A DNA stretch of 64,000 bases from Luteibacter jiangsuensis (GCF_030812295.1 NZ_JAUSSK010000005.1:310001-374000); one strand, 5' to 3'; shown: positions 37,088-48,781, counted from the stretch's first letter. The notes: generated by a model not told the origin, from the letters alone. Numbers and translations: made by a program.

Positions 37088-39725
37088 GTTGGGGAGTCCT
37101 GGGATGTTCGGAACCGATGTGGCGCAGCAGGCAGGCCCGCAGGATCTCCCGGCGTTCGGGCGACAGCGGCGCGTTGCTGCGATCGGTAAGTTGGAAGAAA
37201 TCTTCGACGCGCTCGCCGAACGTGGCAATGCGCGCATCATGCACGCGCACTTCTGCCTCGGCCAGCGCCTGGGCCACGGCGGCGAGCAGTCCCGGCCGGT
37301 CGGTGCAGACCAGTGCCAGCTGTGTGCGCTCGCCCGCATCGACGAACTCGACGCGTGGCGCCATCTGGAAGTGCCGCAGGTGACGCGACAGGCTGCGCTT
37401 GGGCGGCCCCTGCCCCGCCGGCTGATCGAGTGCGCGCAGCATGCGCGTGCGCAATTCTTCGGACCGTTGCAGCGATGCGGGGGCTTGCGAGTCCGACTCC
37501 AGCAAAAGGAAGGTATCGAGCGCCTTGCCGGTGCTGGAAACAAGCACGCGCGCTTCCACCACCGAGAAGCGCAGGCGGTCGAGCACGGCCGTCACCGTGG
37601 CGAACAAACCATCGCGGTCGGGGGTGTAGATGAAGAGTTCCGTGCTGCCCCGCACCGAGAAGGGATGCACTTCCACCAGCGGCGTGGCGCCATGCGCGCG
37701 CAGGATGGCCGCGGTCTGCCAGGCGATCTGCTCCGGCCGATGACGCAGGAAGCTCGTATCGGGAAATTCGGCCCACACCTTCGCGATGTCGTCGGCGGCG
37801 ATGTGCTCGGCCACCAGCATCTCGAGGGCACGGTCGCGACACTCGCGCACGCGCATGCCCGAATGGCCGGGCGGCGTGAGGTCACTGCGCAGGGCGAAGC
37901 GCGTGGCCGTGTAGAGGTCCGCCAGGAGGCGATCCTTCCACGCGTTCCACAGCTTGGGACTCGTGCCGATGATGTCGGCGATGGTCAGCAGGTAGAGATG
38001 GTCCAGGTGCTCCCAATCCTCCACCACGGCACCGAAGCGATGCACGACGTCGGGATCGGTGATGTCCTGGCGCTGCGCCGTCGTGCTCATCAGCAGGTGA
38101 TGGCGGACCAGCCAGGCGACCAGCTCCACCTGCTCGTCCGGAAGGCCCAGCCGCGTACAGAAGGCGCGCGCGTCTTCCTCACCCAACATGGAATGATCGC
38201 CGCCGCGACCCTTGGCGATGTCGTGGAACAGCGCGGCCAGCAGCAACAGTTCGGGCTTTTCGACATGCGGCCAGATCTCGCATGCGATGGGGAAATCGCG
38301 CCGGGCGGCGGGCTCGGCGAAACGGGCGACGTTGCGCAGCACTCGCAACGTATGCTCGTCGACGGTGTAGACATGGAACAGGTCGTACTGCATGCGCCCC
38401 ACGACCTTGCCGAACGCGGGCAGCACCGCCGCGAGCAGGCCGTGCCGGTTCATCCGCCACAAGGCTTCCACGGCGGGAGCGCCACGGCGAAGCAGCGTGA
38501 GAAAGGCGCTCAGCACCTGCGGATCGTCGGCGAGCGACTCGCCGTGTGCCGACACCGCGTGCTGGATGCGCCGCATCGTCTCGGCGGTGAAGCCGGCGAT
38601 GCCCGGTTCGTCGAGGCGGGCGATGAAAATCTCGACGAGTGCCGAAGGACGGCGTATGAACAAGTGCGGATTGCGCAACGCGATACGCGCGCCATAGCGC
38701 ACGTAGTCGCTGCCGACCGGCAGTGGCTCCGTCACGGGGTCGAGCATCTCCTCGAAACGCTCGACCAGCTGCGTGCCCGAACGCTCGATCTGCGTGGCGG
38801 CACGGTAGTAGCCCTGCATGAACTGCTCGACGCCCAGGTTCTTCGCATGCTCGTCCTCGAAACCAAGCCGCGCGGCCAGCGCCCGCTGGTAATCGAACAG
38901 CAGGCGCTCCTCGGCGCGTCCCGCTTCCAGGTGCAAGGCGTAACGGTAACGACGCAGGGTCTCTTCCGCGCGAGTCAGCCGGGCCGCCTCCACCGGCTCC
39001 AATAGTCCTTCGGCCACCATCGCATCGAAATCCGGTGCATGGGCCAGGCGCCGTCCCAGCCAGCGGATGGCGTCGAGCGTGCGCAGTCCACCCGGGCCGT
39101 CCTTCAGGTTGGGCTCCAGGTTCTGCGCGGTGTCGTCGTAACGCGCATGCCGCGCATCGCGCTCGGCGAGGCGCGCGGCAAGGTAGGCCCGGGGTGGCCA
39201 CACCTCGGGATCGTCGAGGATGCCGCGGAGTTCGTTGCCCAGGATGGGCCAGCCGACCAGTCGCCGGGCATCGAGCAGGCTGGTGAAGACGCTCAGGTCC
39301 CTTGCCGCCAGCTCACGGCATTGCTCCGTGGTGCGCACGGCATGCCCCGGCTTCAGGCCGATGTCCCACAGGCAGGCGAAGAAGTTTTCCAGCGCACGGT
39401 AGAGCGCCGGCGAACTTTCGCCTACCAGCGCGAGGAGGTCCACGTCCGAACGGGGAAAAAGCATGCCGCGACCGAAGCCGCCCACGGCGAACAACGCCGC
39501 GGCCGCCATGTCGCCCAGGCAAGCTCCCCAGGTGTGGACGACGATGCGCTCGACGATCTCGGCCCGGCGTCGGGCCAGCGCGGACGCATCCTCACCGTCA
39601 TGGAAAGCGACGGTGAGCGCACGATCGACGTCGCCCAGCAACTGCCTGAGCGAACGCCGCGCCTCGGGCGACACGCCCGAGCGGGGTACCACGGCGGGCA
39701 GGCGTGGAAGCGATGGCAGCGTCAC
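37068..39725 (-). CDS. glnD: GlnD, PII uridylyltransferase / uridylyl-removing enzyme
   Basis: Nitrogen sensor that uridylylates and deuridylylates PII in response to glutamine. It has 885 residues. Nucleotidyltransferase motif: [20 protein letters not shown] (about 80-99). The HD domain is at about 440-560, with [14 protein letters not shown]. Two C-terminal ACT domains include [20 protein letters not shown] and [22 protein letters not shown]. All key residues seem intact. It is first of the glnD-dapD-arsC-dapE unit. Confidence 0.97.
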
Positions 39726-39791
39726 GTCGGGGCCCTCGGTGGTGGTGGGATGAAACCGACGAAGACTAGGCGCGCCCTCGTCGAAAGCGCA

Positions 39792-40559
39792 TCAGGCGGC
39801 GTCCGGCCAGGGCGTGAGGATTTCGAAGCCATCCTCGGTGACCGCGATGGTGTGCTCCCATTGCGCCGACAGCGAATGATCCTTGGTCACCACGGTCCAG
39901 CCGTCCGGCAGCGACTTGGTCTGCGGCTTACCCGCGTTGACCATCGGCTCGATGGTGAAGGTCATGCCCGGCTTCAGCTCCAGGCCCGTGCCGGCGCGCC
40001 CGTAGTGCAGCACCTGGGGTTCGTCGTGGTAGACCTTGCCGATGCCGTGGCCGCAGTATTCACGGACCACCGAGAAGCCCGCCGCTTCGGCGTGCTTCTG
40101 GATCGCGGCGCCGACGTCGCCCAGCGTCGCGCCCGGCTTGACCGCCTCGATACCCTTCATCATCGCTTCGAAGGTGGTTTCGACAAGGCGCTTCGCGAGG
40201 ACGCTGGGCGTGCCCACGAAATACATGCGGCTGGTGTCGCCGTGCCATCCGTCCTTGATCACGGTGACGTCGATATTGACGATGTCACCGTCCTTCAGGA
40301 CCTTGCCGGGGCTGGGAATCCCGTGGCAGATCACGTGGTTGACCGACGTGCAGGTGGTTTTCGGGTAGCCCCGGTAGCCGACGTTGGCGGGGATCGCCTT
40401 CTGCACGTTCACGATGTGGTCGTGGGCGAGCTGGTCCAGGTATTCCGTGGTGACGCCCGGCTTCACGTGCGGCACGAGCATGGCCAGCACTTCGGCGGCC
40501 AGGCGGCCAGCCTCGCGCATGGCCTGGATCTCTTCGGGGGTCTTCGGTACGACTGCCAT
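39792..40559 (-). CDS. map: Methionine aminopeptidase type I
   Basis: Removes the N-terminal Met from nascent proteins. It has 255 residues. Metal ligands are in DIVNIDVTVIKDGWHGDTSRM (two Asp), GHGIGKVYHDEP (His), FTIEPMV (Glu) and SAQWEHTIAVTEDG (Glu). No N-terminal extension. It is divergent from rpsB, the common gammaproteobacterial arrangement; the 377 bp between them carry the rpsB promoter and leader. Confidence 0.98.
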   Translation of the reverse strand: MAVVPKTPEEIQAMREAGRLAAEVLAMLVPHVKPGVTTEYLDQLAHDHIVNVQKAIPANVGYRGYPKTTCTSVNHVICHGIPSPGKVLKDGDIVNIDVTVIKDGWHGDTSRMYFVGTPSVLAKRLVETTFEAMMKGIEAVKPGATLGDVGAAIQKHAEAAGFSVVREYCGHGIGKVYHDEPQVLHYGRAGTGLELKPGMTFTIEPMVNAGKPQTKSLPDGWTVVTKDHSLSAQWEHTIAVTEDGFEILTPWPDAA

Positions 40560-40645
40560 GGTGGGTTCTCTTTTTTCCTTCGCCCTCAGGGTATTGGGCC
40601 TGCCACCCGAGGTGGCGGCGACCCTGCCGGAAATCCACCCTCGGC

Positions 40646-40675
40646 TTGCGGCCGGGCGGGTCCAGGGGCTACAAT
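40646..40675 (+). promoter_or_regulatory. Sigma-70 promoter of rpsB-tsf
   Basis: TTGCGG, 18 bp spacer, TACAAT, followed by a short GC-containing discriminator, directed toward rpsB. It lies 261 bp upstream of the rpsB start, so the transcript would have a long leader. Confidence 0.6.
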
Positions 40676-40682
40676 TAGCGAG

Positions 40683-40936
40683 TTTTGCTGTCCGGCGAAG
40701 TCACTCTCAAGTGACCGCGGCGGTGAATCGAAGCGCGATTGTAACCGCACGAAGCCATCCTTGGCCCGGCGCAAGGCATTCGCTTTTAACGCCACACACG
40801 CATCGGCACCGCCTTCGGGGTGCCCGTCCTCCCGTCGTCGCGAAAGGCGCCGCGGCCAGGCCGGGTCGAAGCCGGGGATGCGTGGAGGTCCCAACCCCCA
40901 TAGAACCGCTCGAGCGGTTCGCCCAGGAGTAATTCC
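40683..40936 (+). promoter_or_regulatory. Long 5' leader of rpsB, candidate S2 autoregulatory region
   Basis: About 250 nt without a gene between the likely transcription start and rpsB. In other gammaproteobacteria the rpsB leader binds free S2 and represses rpsB-tsf translation; a similar role here is inference from position. Short pairing segments are visible (CGAAGTCACTC/ GAGTGA-like around 40698-40715, and AACCGCTCGAGCGGTT at 40904-40919), but I could not confirm a known fold. A purine-rich RBS (CAGGAG) precedes ATG. Confidence 0.5.
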
Positions 40937-41785
40937 ATGGCACAAGTCACCATGCGCGAGATGCTGGAAGCCGGCGTCCATTTCGGCCACCAGACCCGCT
41001 ACTGGAACCCCAAGATGGCTCCGTACATCTTCGGCGCCCGCGGCAAGATCCACATCATCAACCTCGAGAAGACGCTCCCGCTCTTCACCGACGCGATGAA
41101 CTTCCTCTCGGGCCTGGCCCAGAAGGGCGGCACCATCCTGTTCGTCGGCACCAAGCGTTCGGCCCGCGAGGCCCTCGCCGAGGAAGCCGCGCGCGCCGGC
41201 CAGCCGTTCGTCACCGCCCGTTGGCTCGGTGGCATGCTGACCAACTTCCGCACGGTCAAGCAGTCGGTCGCCCGCCTGAAGGAACTCGAGGCCGCTGAAA
41301 CCGACGGTTCGTTCGACCGCCTGGTCAAGCACGAAGTACTGGCCCGCCGCCGTGAGCGCGACAAGCTGCAGAACTCGCTGGGCGGCATCAAGGACATGAA
41401 CCGCCTTCCGGACGCCCTCTTCATCGTGGACATCGGCCACGAAGACATCGCCGTCCAGGAAGCCCGCAAGCTCGGCATCCCGGTCGTCGCCATCGTCGAT
41501 ACCAACTACGACCCGGCCCTCGTCGACTACGCCATCCCGGGTAACGACGACGCCATCCGCGCCATCCAGCTGTATGCCCGTGCCGCCGCCGATTCCATCC
41601 TGGAAGGCAAGGCCGCTTCGCCGAACGCCGCCCGTGGCGACGCGAACGAATTCGTCGAGCTGGACGAGGAAGGCAACCCGGTGGCCAAGGACGAAGCCCC
41701 GCGTGGCGAGCGTCGCGGCGCCCCGGCCAAGAAGGGTGCACCGCGTCGCGAAGGCGGCCGTGACGGCGGTCGTGGCCGCGCGTAA
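40937..41785 (+). CDS. rpsB: 30S ribosomal protein S2
   Basis: Ribosomal small-subunit protein, 282 residues. It starts [26 protein letters not shown], the S2 signature, and has [32 protein letters not shown]-terminal extension of about 40 residues (from ~240) is basic/Gly-rich ([20 protein letters not shown]), longer than in E. coli but seen in related xanthomonads. First gene of the rpsB-tsf unit. Confidence 0.99.
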   Translation: MAQVTMREMLEAGVHFGHQTRYWNPKMAPYIFGARGKIHIINLEKTLPLFTDAMNFLSGLAQKGGTILFVGTKRSAREALAEEAARAGQPFVTARWLGGMLTNFRTVKQSVARLKELEAAETDGSFDRLVKHEVLARRRERDKLQNSLGGIKDMNRLPDALFIVDIGHEDIAVQEARKLGIPVVAIVDTNYDPALVDYAIPGNDDAIRAIQLYARAAADSILEGKAASPNAARGDANEFVELDEEGNPVAKDEAPRGERRGAPAKKGAPRREGGRDGGRGRA

Positions 41786-41823
41786 GCGCCCCGCCCCGTA
41801 ACACACGCTCTTCCGTTTCATCC

Positions 41824-41851
41824 GGCGCCGCGGCACCACCGCCGCGGCGCC
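41824..41851 (+). promoter_or_regulatory. Strong hairpin between rpsB and tsf
   Basis: GGCGCCGCGG (41824-41833) and CCGCGGCGCC (41842-41851) form a perfect 10-bp GC stem with an 8-nt loop. No T run follows; the tsf RBS (GAGGAA) is 15 bp downstream. It may be an RNase processing or mRNA-stability element or a leaky attenuator setting the S2:EF-Ts ratio. Confidence 0.65.
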
Positions 41852-41874
41852 CATCAAATCATTGAGGAATTACC

Positions 41875-42753
41875 ATGGCTGAGATCACCGCGGGCCTCGT
41901 CAAGGAACTGCGTGAGCGTTCCGGCGTAGGCATGATGGAGTGCAAGAAGGCACTCGTCGAAAACAACGGCGACATCGAAGCGGCGATGGAATGGCTGCGC
42001 AAGAACGGCCTCGCCAAGGCGGACAAGAAGGCTGATCGCGTCGCCGCCGAAGGCCTGATCGCCGTCGCCCAGAAGGCCGGCAAGGCAGTCCTGGTCGAAG
42101 TCAACAGCGAGACCGACTTCTCCTCGCGCAACGAGCAGTTCATCCAGTTCACCAAGGACGTCGCCAACGTCGCCCTCGAGTCTGGCGTCGCCGACATCGA
42201 GGCGCTGAAGGCCGCCAAGCTCGGCGACACCACGGTCGAGGAAGGCGCCAAGGCCCTCACCCTCACCATCGGCGAGAAGTTCGACGTGCGCCGCATGGCC
42301 AAGGCCGAGAACGATGGCCCGATCGGCGCCTACTCCCACAGCGGCCGCATTGGCGTGCTGGTCGCCCTCAAGGGCGGCTCGGAAGAGCTGGCCAAGGGCA
42401 TCGCCATGCACGTCGCCGCGATGAACCCCAAGTTCATCAAGGTGGAAGACGTCCCGGCCGACTACATCGAGAAAGAAAAGGAAATCGCGCTGAGCCAGAT
42501 GTCGGACAAGGAAAAGGCCAAGCCGGCCGACATCCTCGACAAGATCGTGACCGGCAAGATCAACAAGATCCTCGCCGAAGCCACCCTGGTCGGCCAGCCG
42601 TACGTGCTGGACGGCGATGTCACCGTCGCCGAGACCCTGAAGAAGGCCGGCGCGGACATCGTGACGGTGCAGCGTCTGGCCGTTGGCGAAGGCATCGAGA
42701 AGGTCGTCGACGACTTCGCGGCCGAAGTGATGAAGCAGGCTGGCCTGGCGTAA
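41875..42753 (+). CDS. tsf: Elongation factor Ts
   Basis: Guanine nucleotide exchange factor for EF-Tu. It has 292 residues. The N-terminal UBA-like domain and signature [23 protein letters not shown] are followed by the core with [16 protein letters not shown] (the conserved TDFVAR-like stretch). The C-terminus contains [17 protein letters not shown] strong terminator follows. Confidence 0.99.
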   Translation: MAEITAGLVKELRERSGVGMMECKKALVENNGDIEAAMEWLRKNGLAKADKKADRVAAEGLIAVAQKAGKAVLVEVNSETDFSSRNEQFIQFTKDVANVALESGVADIEALKAAKLGDTTVEEGAKALTLTIGEKFDVRRMAKAENDGPIGAYSHSGRIGVLVALKGGSEELAKGIAMHVAAMNPKFIKVEDVPADYIEKEKEIALSQMSDKEKAKPADILDKIVTGKINKILAEATLVGQPYVLDGDVTVAETLKKAGADIVTVQRLAVGEGIEKVVDDFAAEVMKQAGLA

Positions 42754-42777
42754 GCCTTCCCACCTGGTGAAAGTAAA

Positions 42778-42807
42778 GAGGCCGCGAGCGATCGCGGCCT
42801 CTTTTTT
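42778..42807 (+). terminator. Intrinsic terminator of rpsB-tsf
   Basis: GAGGCCGCGA, loop GCGA (tetraloop), TCGCGGCCTC, then TTTTTT. A 10-bp perfect stem 24 bp after the tsf stop. Confidence 0.95.
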
Positions 42808-42834
42808 GTGGTTCTGATGGAGCCTTTTCGGTCT

Positions 42835-42919
42835 GGTGGGAGCCGACCTTGCCGGCGATCCCGCGGCAGCGGGCCAGGTCACGGCAAGCACCCATCGCCG
42901 ACAAGGTCGGCTCCCACCA
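42835..42919. repeat. REP pair (BIME) after tsf
   Basis: Inverted outer arms GGTGGGAGCCGACC... and ...GGTCGGCTCCCACC, each containing its own mini-hairpin (GCCGAC/GTCGGC type). They surround a central CCCGC-GGCA-GCGGG hairpin. Nearly identical along its full length to the element at 63844-63928, 21 kb away. It lies in the 319-bp gap between the tsf terminator and pyrH; the rest of that gap (42920-43072) has no supportable gene. Confidence 0.9.
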
Positions 42920-43072
42920 GTGGCCCTGCCATTGCCCCTACCAGCGCTCCCACCAGCGCCACTCGTTCCAGCGCTTCCAAAAACGCGATGCGCGACAGTT
43001 TTTCACATTCCTGTCATGCCTCCCGGCGCGCTAAACTGCCCGCGTTTTGCCCCACACAATCTGGAGATCCCC

Positions 43073-43795
43073 ATGAGCAATCCGCTGAACCACCGCCGTA
43101 TCCTGCTCAAGCTCTCCGGTGAAGCCCTGATGGGTAGCGAGGACTACGGGATCGATCCCAAGGTGATCGGCCGGCTCGCGAAGGAAATCCTTGAAGTACG
43201 GGACGCCGGCGTCCAGATCGGTGTCGTCATCGGCGGCGGCAACATCTTCCGCGGGGCCGGCCTGGCCGCCTCGGGCATGGACCGTGTCACCGGCGATCAC
43301 ATGGGCATGCTCGCCACCGTCATGAATGCGCTGGCCATGCAGGACGCCATCGAGAAGCTCGGCGGCGAAGCCCGCACCATGAGTGCGATCAAGATCAACG
43401 AGGTATGCGAGGACTTCATCCGTCGCCGCGCGATCCGCCACCTCGAGAAGGGCCGCGTGGCCCTGTTCGCCGCCGGTATCGGCAATCCCTTCTTCACCAC
43501 CGACTCCGCCGCCGCCCTGCGCGCCGTGGAAGTCGGCGCCGACCTGTTGCTGAAGGCGACCAAGGTCGACGGCATCTATTCGGCCGATCCCAAGCGCGAT
43601 CCGACGGCCCAGCGCTACGACCACCTTACCTACAACCAGGTGATCGAGCGCCGCCTGGAAGTGATGGATACCGCCGCCATCGCCCTGTGCCGGGAGAACA
43701 AGCTGCCGCTGCGCATCTACGACATGACCCAGCCGGGCAACCTCATGAGGATCATGCGGGGCGAGCCGGTCGGCACCCTCGTCGACGCGGGCTGA
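43073..43795 (+). CDS. pyrH: UMP kinase
   Basis: Phosphorylates UMP to UDP; essential for pyrimidine nucleotide supply. I choose ATG 43073 after GGAG (240 residues); the longer frame would read through the REP element. It has [49 protein letters not shown] and [20 protein letters not shown], typical of bacterial amino-acid-kinase-fold UMPKs. Confidence 0.98.
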   Translation: MSNPLNHRRILLKLSGEALMGSEDYGIDPKVIGRLAKEILEVRDAGVQIGVVIGGGNIFRGAGLAASGMDRVTGDHMGMLATVMNALAMQDAIEKLGGEARTMSAIKINEVCEDFIRRRAIRHLEKGRVALFAAGIGNPFFTTDSAAALRAVEVGADLLLKATKVDGIYSADPKRDPTAQRYDHLTYNQVIERRLEVMDTAAIALCRENKLPLRIYDMTQPGNLMRIMRGEPVGTLVDAG

Positions 43796-43895
43796 CCCCC
43801 GGCCGCCTCTGGCGCCTCCGTGGCGCGGTGCGGCACGGCCGCGCCGCCCGCGCTGCTATACTCGCTTGCTGACCTGTTCCATCGGAATTACGTCC

Positions 43896-44453
43896 ATGAT
43901 CAACGACATCAAGAACGATGCCCAGACCCGCATGGGCAAGAGTATCGAATCGCTCAAGCACGACCTGAAGACGATCCGCACCGGTCGCGCCAACCCTTCG
44001 ATCCTCGACAATATCGTCGTGCCCTACTACGGCACGCCCACTCCGCTGTCCCAGGTCGCCAACGTGACCACGCCGGACGCGCGCTCGCTCTCTGTCAAGC
44101 CCTTCGACAAGAGCATGGTCGGTCCGATCGAGAAGGCCATCATGGCTTCCGACCTCGGCATCACCCCGACCACCATGGGCATGGACATCCGCCTGAACTT
44201 CCCGCCGCCGACCGAGGAGCGCCGCAAGGAGCTCGCCAAGAGCGTGTCGAAGGAAGGCGAAGCCGCCAAGGTGGCCATCCGCAACGTGCGCCGCGATGCC
44301 GTGCAGCACGTGGCCAAGCTGTTCAAGGACAAGGAAATCACCGAGGACGACCAGAAGCGCGCGGATGACGATATCCAGAAGCTCACCGACAAGTTCGTCA
44401 AGGAAGTGGACGACGTGGTGAAGGAAAAGGAAAAGGAGCTGATGGCGCTCTGA
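43896..44453 (+). CDS. frr: Ribosome recycling factor
   Basis: Splits post-termination ribosomes together with EF-G. I choose ATG 43896 ([16 protein letters not shown]), giving the exact usual length of 185 residues. It has [36 protein letters not shown] and [21 protein letters not shown] at the end. It follows pyrH by 100 bp, in which TATACT at 43857 could be a promoter -10; no good -35 was seen. Confidence 0.98.
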   Translation: MINDIKNDAQTRMGKSIESLKHDLKTIRTGRANPSILDNIVVPYYGTPTPLSQVANVTTPDARSLSVKPFDKSMVGPIEKAIMASDLGITPTTMGMDIRLNFPPPTEERRKELAKSVSKEGEAAKVAIRNVRRDAVQHVAKLFKDKEITEDDQKRADDDIQKLTDKFVKEVDDVVKEKEKELMAL

Positions 44454-44473
44454 CGCGCCATCGGATCTTGCCC

Positions 44474-45211
<738 letters not shown>

Positions 45212-45223
45212 CGCCGGAACCCC

Positions 45224-46042
45224 ATGCTGAAACAACGCATCACCACCGCCGCGATCCTCATCCCGTTGGTCCTGGCCCTGATCCTGCTGCCGCCCACCGG
45301 CTTCTTCGCCGCGCTGGTCGCCATCGTCTTCGTCGGCGCCGCTTGGGAATGGAGCCTGCTGGCCGGCTGCCGCACCCCGGTCGGCCGCGGCATCGTTGCC
45401 GGCGTCGCCGCCGCGATGTTCGTCGCCCTGTTGATCGTTCGCACGCCGGGCCTGCTCACCGTGGTCACGCTGGCGGGCGTGGCCTGGTGGATCGGCTGCT
45501 GCTTCTGGCTGCGCCACTTCAGCTTCGCCGCCGCCCCGAACGCCGAGAACCGCATGCTCAAGCTGGGCGCGGGCGCGTTCGTGATCGTGCCTACCCTCGC
45601 CGCCGCGATCCTCATGCACAGCGGCGAACGCGGCAACTGGTGGACCCTGCTCTCCCTCGTGATCGTCTGGTTCGCCGATACCGGCGCCTATTTCAGCGGC
45701 CGCTATTTCGGCCGGCGCAAGCTCGCCCCGCGGATCAGCCCGGGGAAGACATGGGCCGGCGTCTACGGCGCCATCGTGGCTGGCAGCCTCGTCACCCTTC
45801 TCGGCGGCTTCCTGCTCGGCGTGCGCGAAGGCTGGCAACTGGTCGGCCTGGCGGCACTGGGCGTGGTCACCGTGGCGATCGCGGTGGTCGGCGACCTCTT
45901 CGAAAGCCTCATGAAGCGCCATGCCGAGGTGAAGGATTCCGGTGACCTGTTCCCCGGCCACGGCGGACTCCTGGATCGTCTCGACAGCGTCTTCGCCGCG
46001 CTGCCGGTGTTCGCCGCCGGCAAGCTGCTGCTGGGGCTCTGA
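45224..46042 (+). CDS. cdsA: Phosphatidate cytidylyltransferase
   Basis: Makes CDP-diacylglycerol for phospholipid synthesis in the inner membrane. It has 272 residues with about seven hydrophobic helices. The family signature near the C-terminus is AVVGDLFESLMKRHAEVKDSGDLFPGHGGLLDRLDS (from about 220), with intact acidic residues. It lies between uppS and dxr with very short gaps. Confidence 0.97.
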   Translation: MLKQRITTAAILIPLVLALILLPPTGFFAALVAIVFVGAAWEWSLLAGCRTPVGRGIVAGVAAAMFVALLIVRTPGLLTVVTLAGVAWWIGCCFWLRHFSFAAAPNAENRMLKLGAGAFVIVPTLAAAILMHSGERGNWWTLLSLVIVWFADTGAYFSGRYFGRRKLAPRISPGKTWAGVYGAIVAGSLVTLLGGFLLGVREGWQLVGLAALGVVTVAIAVVGDLFESLMKRHAEVKDSGDLFPGHGGLLDRLDSVFAALPVFAAGKLLLGL

Positions 46043-46045
46043 ACC

Positions 46046-47230
46046 ATGGGTATACGCCAGGTCGCCGTCCTCGGCGCCACCGGCTCCATCGGCGGCAGCA
46101 CGCTCGACGTCATCGCCCGCCATCCGGGTCGCTTCCGCGCCGCCGTGCTGGCGGCCAACCGCGATACCGCCTCGCTGGCCAAACTGTGCGAGCGCTTCCG
46201 GCCCGACCTCGCCATCGTGGCCGACCCCTCGATGGAAGCGGATCTGGCCCGTCGGCTGGCCGCGGCCGGCGTGCGCTGCGAAGTCGCCTCGGGGCACGAA
46301 GCCGTTACCCAAGCCGCCGCGGGACCGTTGTGCGACACGGTCGTGGCTGCGATCGTCGGCGCGGCGGGGCTCGATTCGACCCTGGCCGCCGCACGCTCGG
46401 GCAAGCGCTTGCTGCTGGCCAACAAGGAATCCATCGTGATGGGTGGGGCCTTGCTGCTCGAGGCGCTGCGCCAGGGCGGTGGCGACCTCATCCCCATCGA
46501 CTCCGAACACAACGCCATCTTCCAGTGCCTGCCGGGCGGCCGGCCCGACCTGCATCGCTCAGGCGTTCGCCGGATCGTCCTCACCGCCTCGGGTGGCCCG
46601 TTCCGCGGCCGCACGCGTGCGGACCTCGGTGCGGTCACGCCGGATGAGGCCTGCGCCCATCCCAAGTGGTCCATGGGCCGGAAGATCTCGGTCGACTCGG
46701 CCACGCTGATGAACAAGGGCCTGGAAGTGATCGAGGCCCACCACCTGTTCGCCGCACCGGTGGACTCGATCGACGTGGTGGTGCATCCGCAGAGCCTGGT
46801 CCACTCGATGGTCGACTACCTCGACGGCTCCATGCTGGCCCAGCTGGGCAACCCCGACATGCGGACGGCCATCGCCTGCGCGCTGGCCTGGCCGGAGCGG
46901 ATCGAGGCGGGCGTGGCACCGCTGGACCTCGCCGCCCACGCCCGTCTCGACTTCGAGCAGCCCGATACCGAAACCTTCCGCTGCCTCGCCCTGGCGTTCG
47001 CCGCCCTGCGTACCGGCGGCGACGCCACGGCCATCCTCAACGCCGCCAACGAGGTGGCCGTGGAGGCCTTCCTGGCCGGAACCCTCCCCTTCCTCGGTAT
47101 TGCCGAGCTCGTCGAAAGGGTACTTGAGGAACTGCCGGCCGAACCCGTGGTCGATGTCCAGTCCCTTGTGGAACGAGACGCCGAAGCACGCAGGGTGACC
47201 CGGGACGTGCTTCACCGCGCTTACTGCTAA
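46046..47230 (+). CDS. dxr: 1-deoxy-D-xylulose-5-phosphate reductoisomerase
   Basis: Committed step of the MEP isoprenoid pathway (DXP to MEP, NADPH-dependent). It has 394 residues. NADPH site: [21 protein letters not shown]. Metal/substrate motifs: [26 protein letters not shown] and [26 protein letters not shown]. It begins 3 bp after cdsA. Supplies the precursor path used by UppS upstream. Confidence 0.98.
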   Translation: MGIRQVAVLGATGSIGGSTLDVIARHPGRFRAAVLAANRDTASLAKLCERFRPDLAIVADPSMEADLARRLAAAGVRCEVASGHEAVTQAAAGPLCDTVVAAIVGAAGLDSTLAAARSGKRLLLANKESIVMGGALLLEALRQGGGDLIPIDSEHNAIFQCLPGGRPDLHRSGVRRIVLTASGGPFRGRTRADLGAVTPDEACAHPKWSMGRKISVDSATLMNKGLEVIEAHHLFAAPVDSIDVVVHPQSLVHSMVDYLDGSMLAQLGNPDMRTAIACALAWPERIEAGVAPLDLAAHARLDFEQPDTETFRCLALAFAALRTGGDATAILNAANEVAVEAFLAGTLPFLGIAELVERVLEELPAEPVVDVQSLVERDAEARRVTRDVLHRAYC

Positions 47231-47275
47231 ACTCGCTCCACCCAAACGTTTTTTATTCGAGACCTTCCCTCTCCG

Positions 47276-48619
47276 ATGAGTCCTGTCCTAGGTTCCGTGT
47301 TCTGGCTGCTGGTTACGCTCGGCGTGCTGGTGACCTTCCACGAATTCGGCCACTACTGGGTCGCGCGCCGCTGTGGCGTGCGCGTGCTGCGCTTTTCGGT
47401 CGGTTTCGGCCGCCCGCTGTGGCGCCGCGTGGCGAAGGACGGCACGGAATACCAGATCGCCGCGATTCCCCTCGGCGGCTACGTCAAGATGCTGGACGCC
47501 CGCGAAGGCGACGTCTCGCCGGCCCAGCGCGACGAGGAATTCACCGGCAAGTCGGTCTGGAAACGCATCGCCATCGTGGCGGCCGGCCCCGCCTTCAATC
47601 TGATTTTCACCATCGCCGCGTTCTGGGCGATGTACATGGTCGGCAAGCCGGACGTGGCCCCCGTGATCACCGCCCAGCCCGGCAGTGTCGCCGCCGTGGC
47701 CGGCATACGCCCGGGCGACCGCATCGTCGCCATGAACGGCGATCCGGTGGGCAACTGGAGCGATGCCACCGAAGTGCTGGCCAATGGCCTGCTCGGCAAC
47801 GATCCCCTCCCGGTGCGGGTCACCGGTGCCGATGGCACCCAGCGCGACGTCGTGCTGCCCTTGCAGAACCTCGACGCCAACGGCGACATCGGCAAGCGGT
47901 TCACCCAGCTCGGCCTGGGGCTGCAATTGCCCGCCGTCATCGGCCAGGTGGTTCCCGGGGATCCCGCTTCCCTCGCCGGCATGCGCGTCGGCGACCGCAT
48001 CCTCGCCGTCAACGGCAAGCCGGTATCGGACTTCGGCGACTTCACCAAGCTGGTGCCGGAGCAGGCCGCGATATCGCCAAAAATCGCCGTCACCGTCCAG
48101 CGTGATGGTCAGCCGAAGACGTTCGATATCACCGCCCGGATGAAGTCCGAGCAGGGCCAGCCCACCCGCTGGCTGGTCGGCGTGGCGCCCCGTCCCATGG
48201 AGGAAGCCACGCTCCGCTACGGGCCCGTACGCGCCTTCAGCGAATCACTGCGGGCCACGTGGACAGGCACGGCCTCCACCTTCAACCTGATCGGCAAGAT
48301 GCTCTCCGGCGAGGCCTCCACCAAGAACCTCTCCGGTGTCATCGGCATCGCCCAGGTCGCCAACGATTCCGCCAATCGCGGCCTTGGCTGGTTCCTGAAC
48401 TTCCTCGCTCTGGTGTCCCTGAGCCTCGCGATCTTGAACCTCCTGCCCATCCCGGTCTTGGACGGTGGACACCTGCTGTATTACCTTATCGAGTTGATCA
48501 AAGGCAGCCCGGTCAGCGAACGCACCATGATCGCCGGCCAGTACGTGGGTATCGTCCTCTTGTTCACGTTGATGGGGCTGGCGTTCTTCAACGACATCCA
48601 GCGAATGCTCGTCTCGTGA
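47276..48619 (+). CDS. rseP: RseP, site-2 intramembrane zinc metalloprotease
   Basis: Inner-membrane protease that cleaves RseA in the sigma-E pathway and processes signal peptide remnants. It has 447 residues. Zinc motif HEFGH is at about 22-26 in the first helix (TFHEFGHYWVARRCGV), the third ligand is in PIPVLDGGHLLYYLIE, and two PDZ domains lie between (GIRPGDRIVAMNGDPV; GMRVGDRILAVNGKPV). The standard dxr-rseP-bamA order holds. Confidence 0.97.
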   Translation: MSPVLGSVFWLLVTLGVLVTFHEFGHYWVARRCGVRVLRFSVGFGRPLWRRVAKDGTEYQIAAIPLGGYVKMLDAREGDVSPAQRDEEFTGKSVWKRIAIVAAGPAFNLIFTIAAFWAMYMVGKPDVAPVITAQPGSVAAVAGIRPGDRIVAMNGDPVGNWSDATEVLANGLLGNDPLPVRVTGADGTQRDVVLPLQNLDANGDIGKRFTQLGLGLQLPAVIGQVVPGDPASLAGMRVGDRILAVNGKPVSDFGDFTKLVPEQAAISPKIAVTVQRDGQPKTFDITARMKSEQGQPTRWLVGVAPRPMEEATLRYGPVRAFSESLRATWTGTASTFNLIGKMLSGEASTKNLSGVIGIAQVANDSANRGLGWFLNFLALVSLSLAILNLLPIPVLDGGHLLYYLIELIKGSPVSERTMIAGQYVGIVLLFTLMGLAFFNDIQRMLVS

Positions 48620-48781
48620 CGGGGATCCACGCGTTGCGGGGAACCCACTCACCGTATCACCCAGGCTATGGACGCTCGCGCGTCCTGCGCCGAACGACGC
48701 AGGGCATGAGTCCTGCGCGTGCTCCTCTTCGGTCGCCGGCCTCGTCCGCCGTCGGCTGGAATTAACCCAACGGAATCGACG

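Noticed and set aside
42835..42919. Short direct-repeat appearance suggestive of a CRISPR-like unit
   Set aside because: Only a single inverted pair with internal hairpins and no spacer series; it fits a REP/BIME element.
43009..43037. Possible sigma-70 promoter for pyrH (TAAACT at 43032)
   Set aside because: No -35 hexamer at an acceptable distance; too weak to list as a feature.
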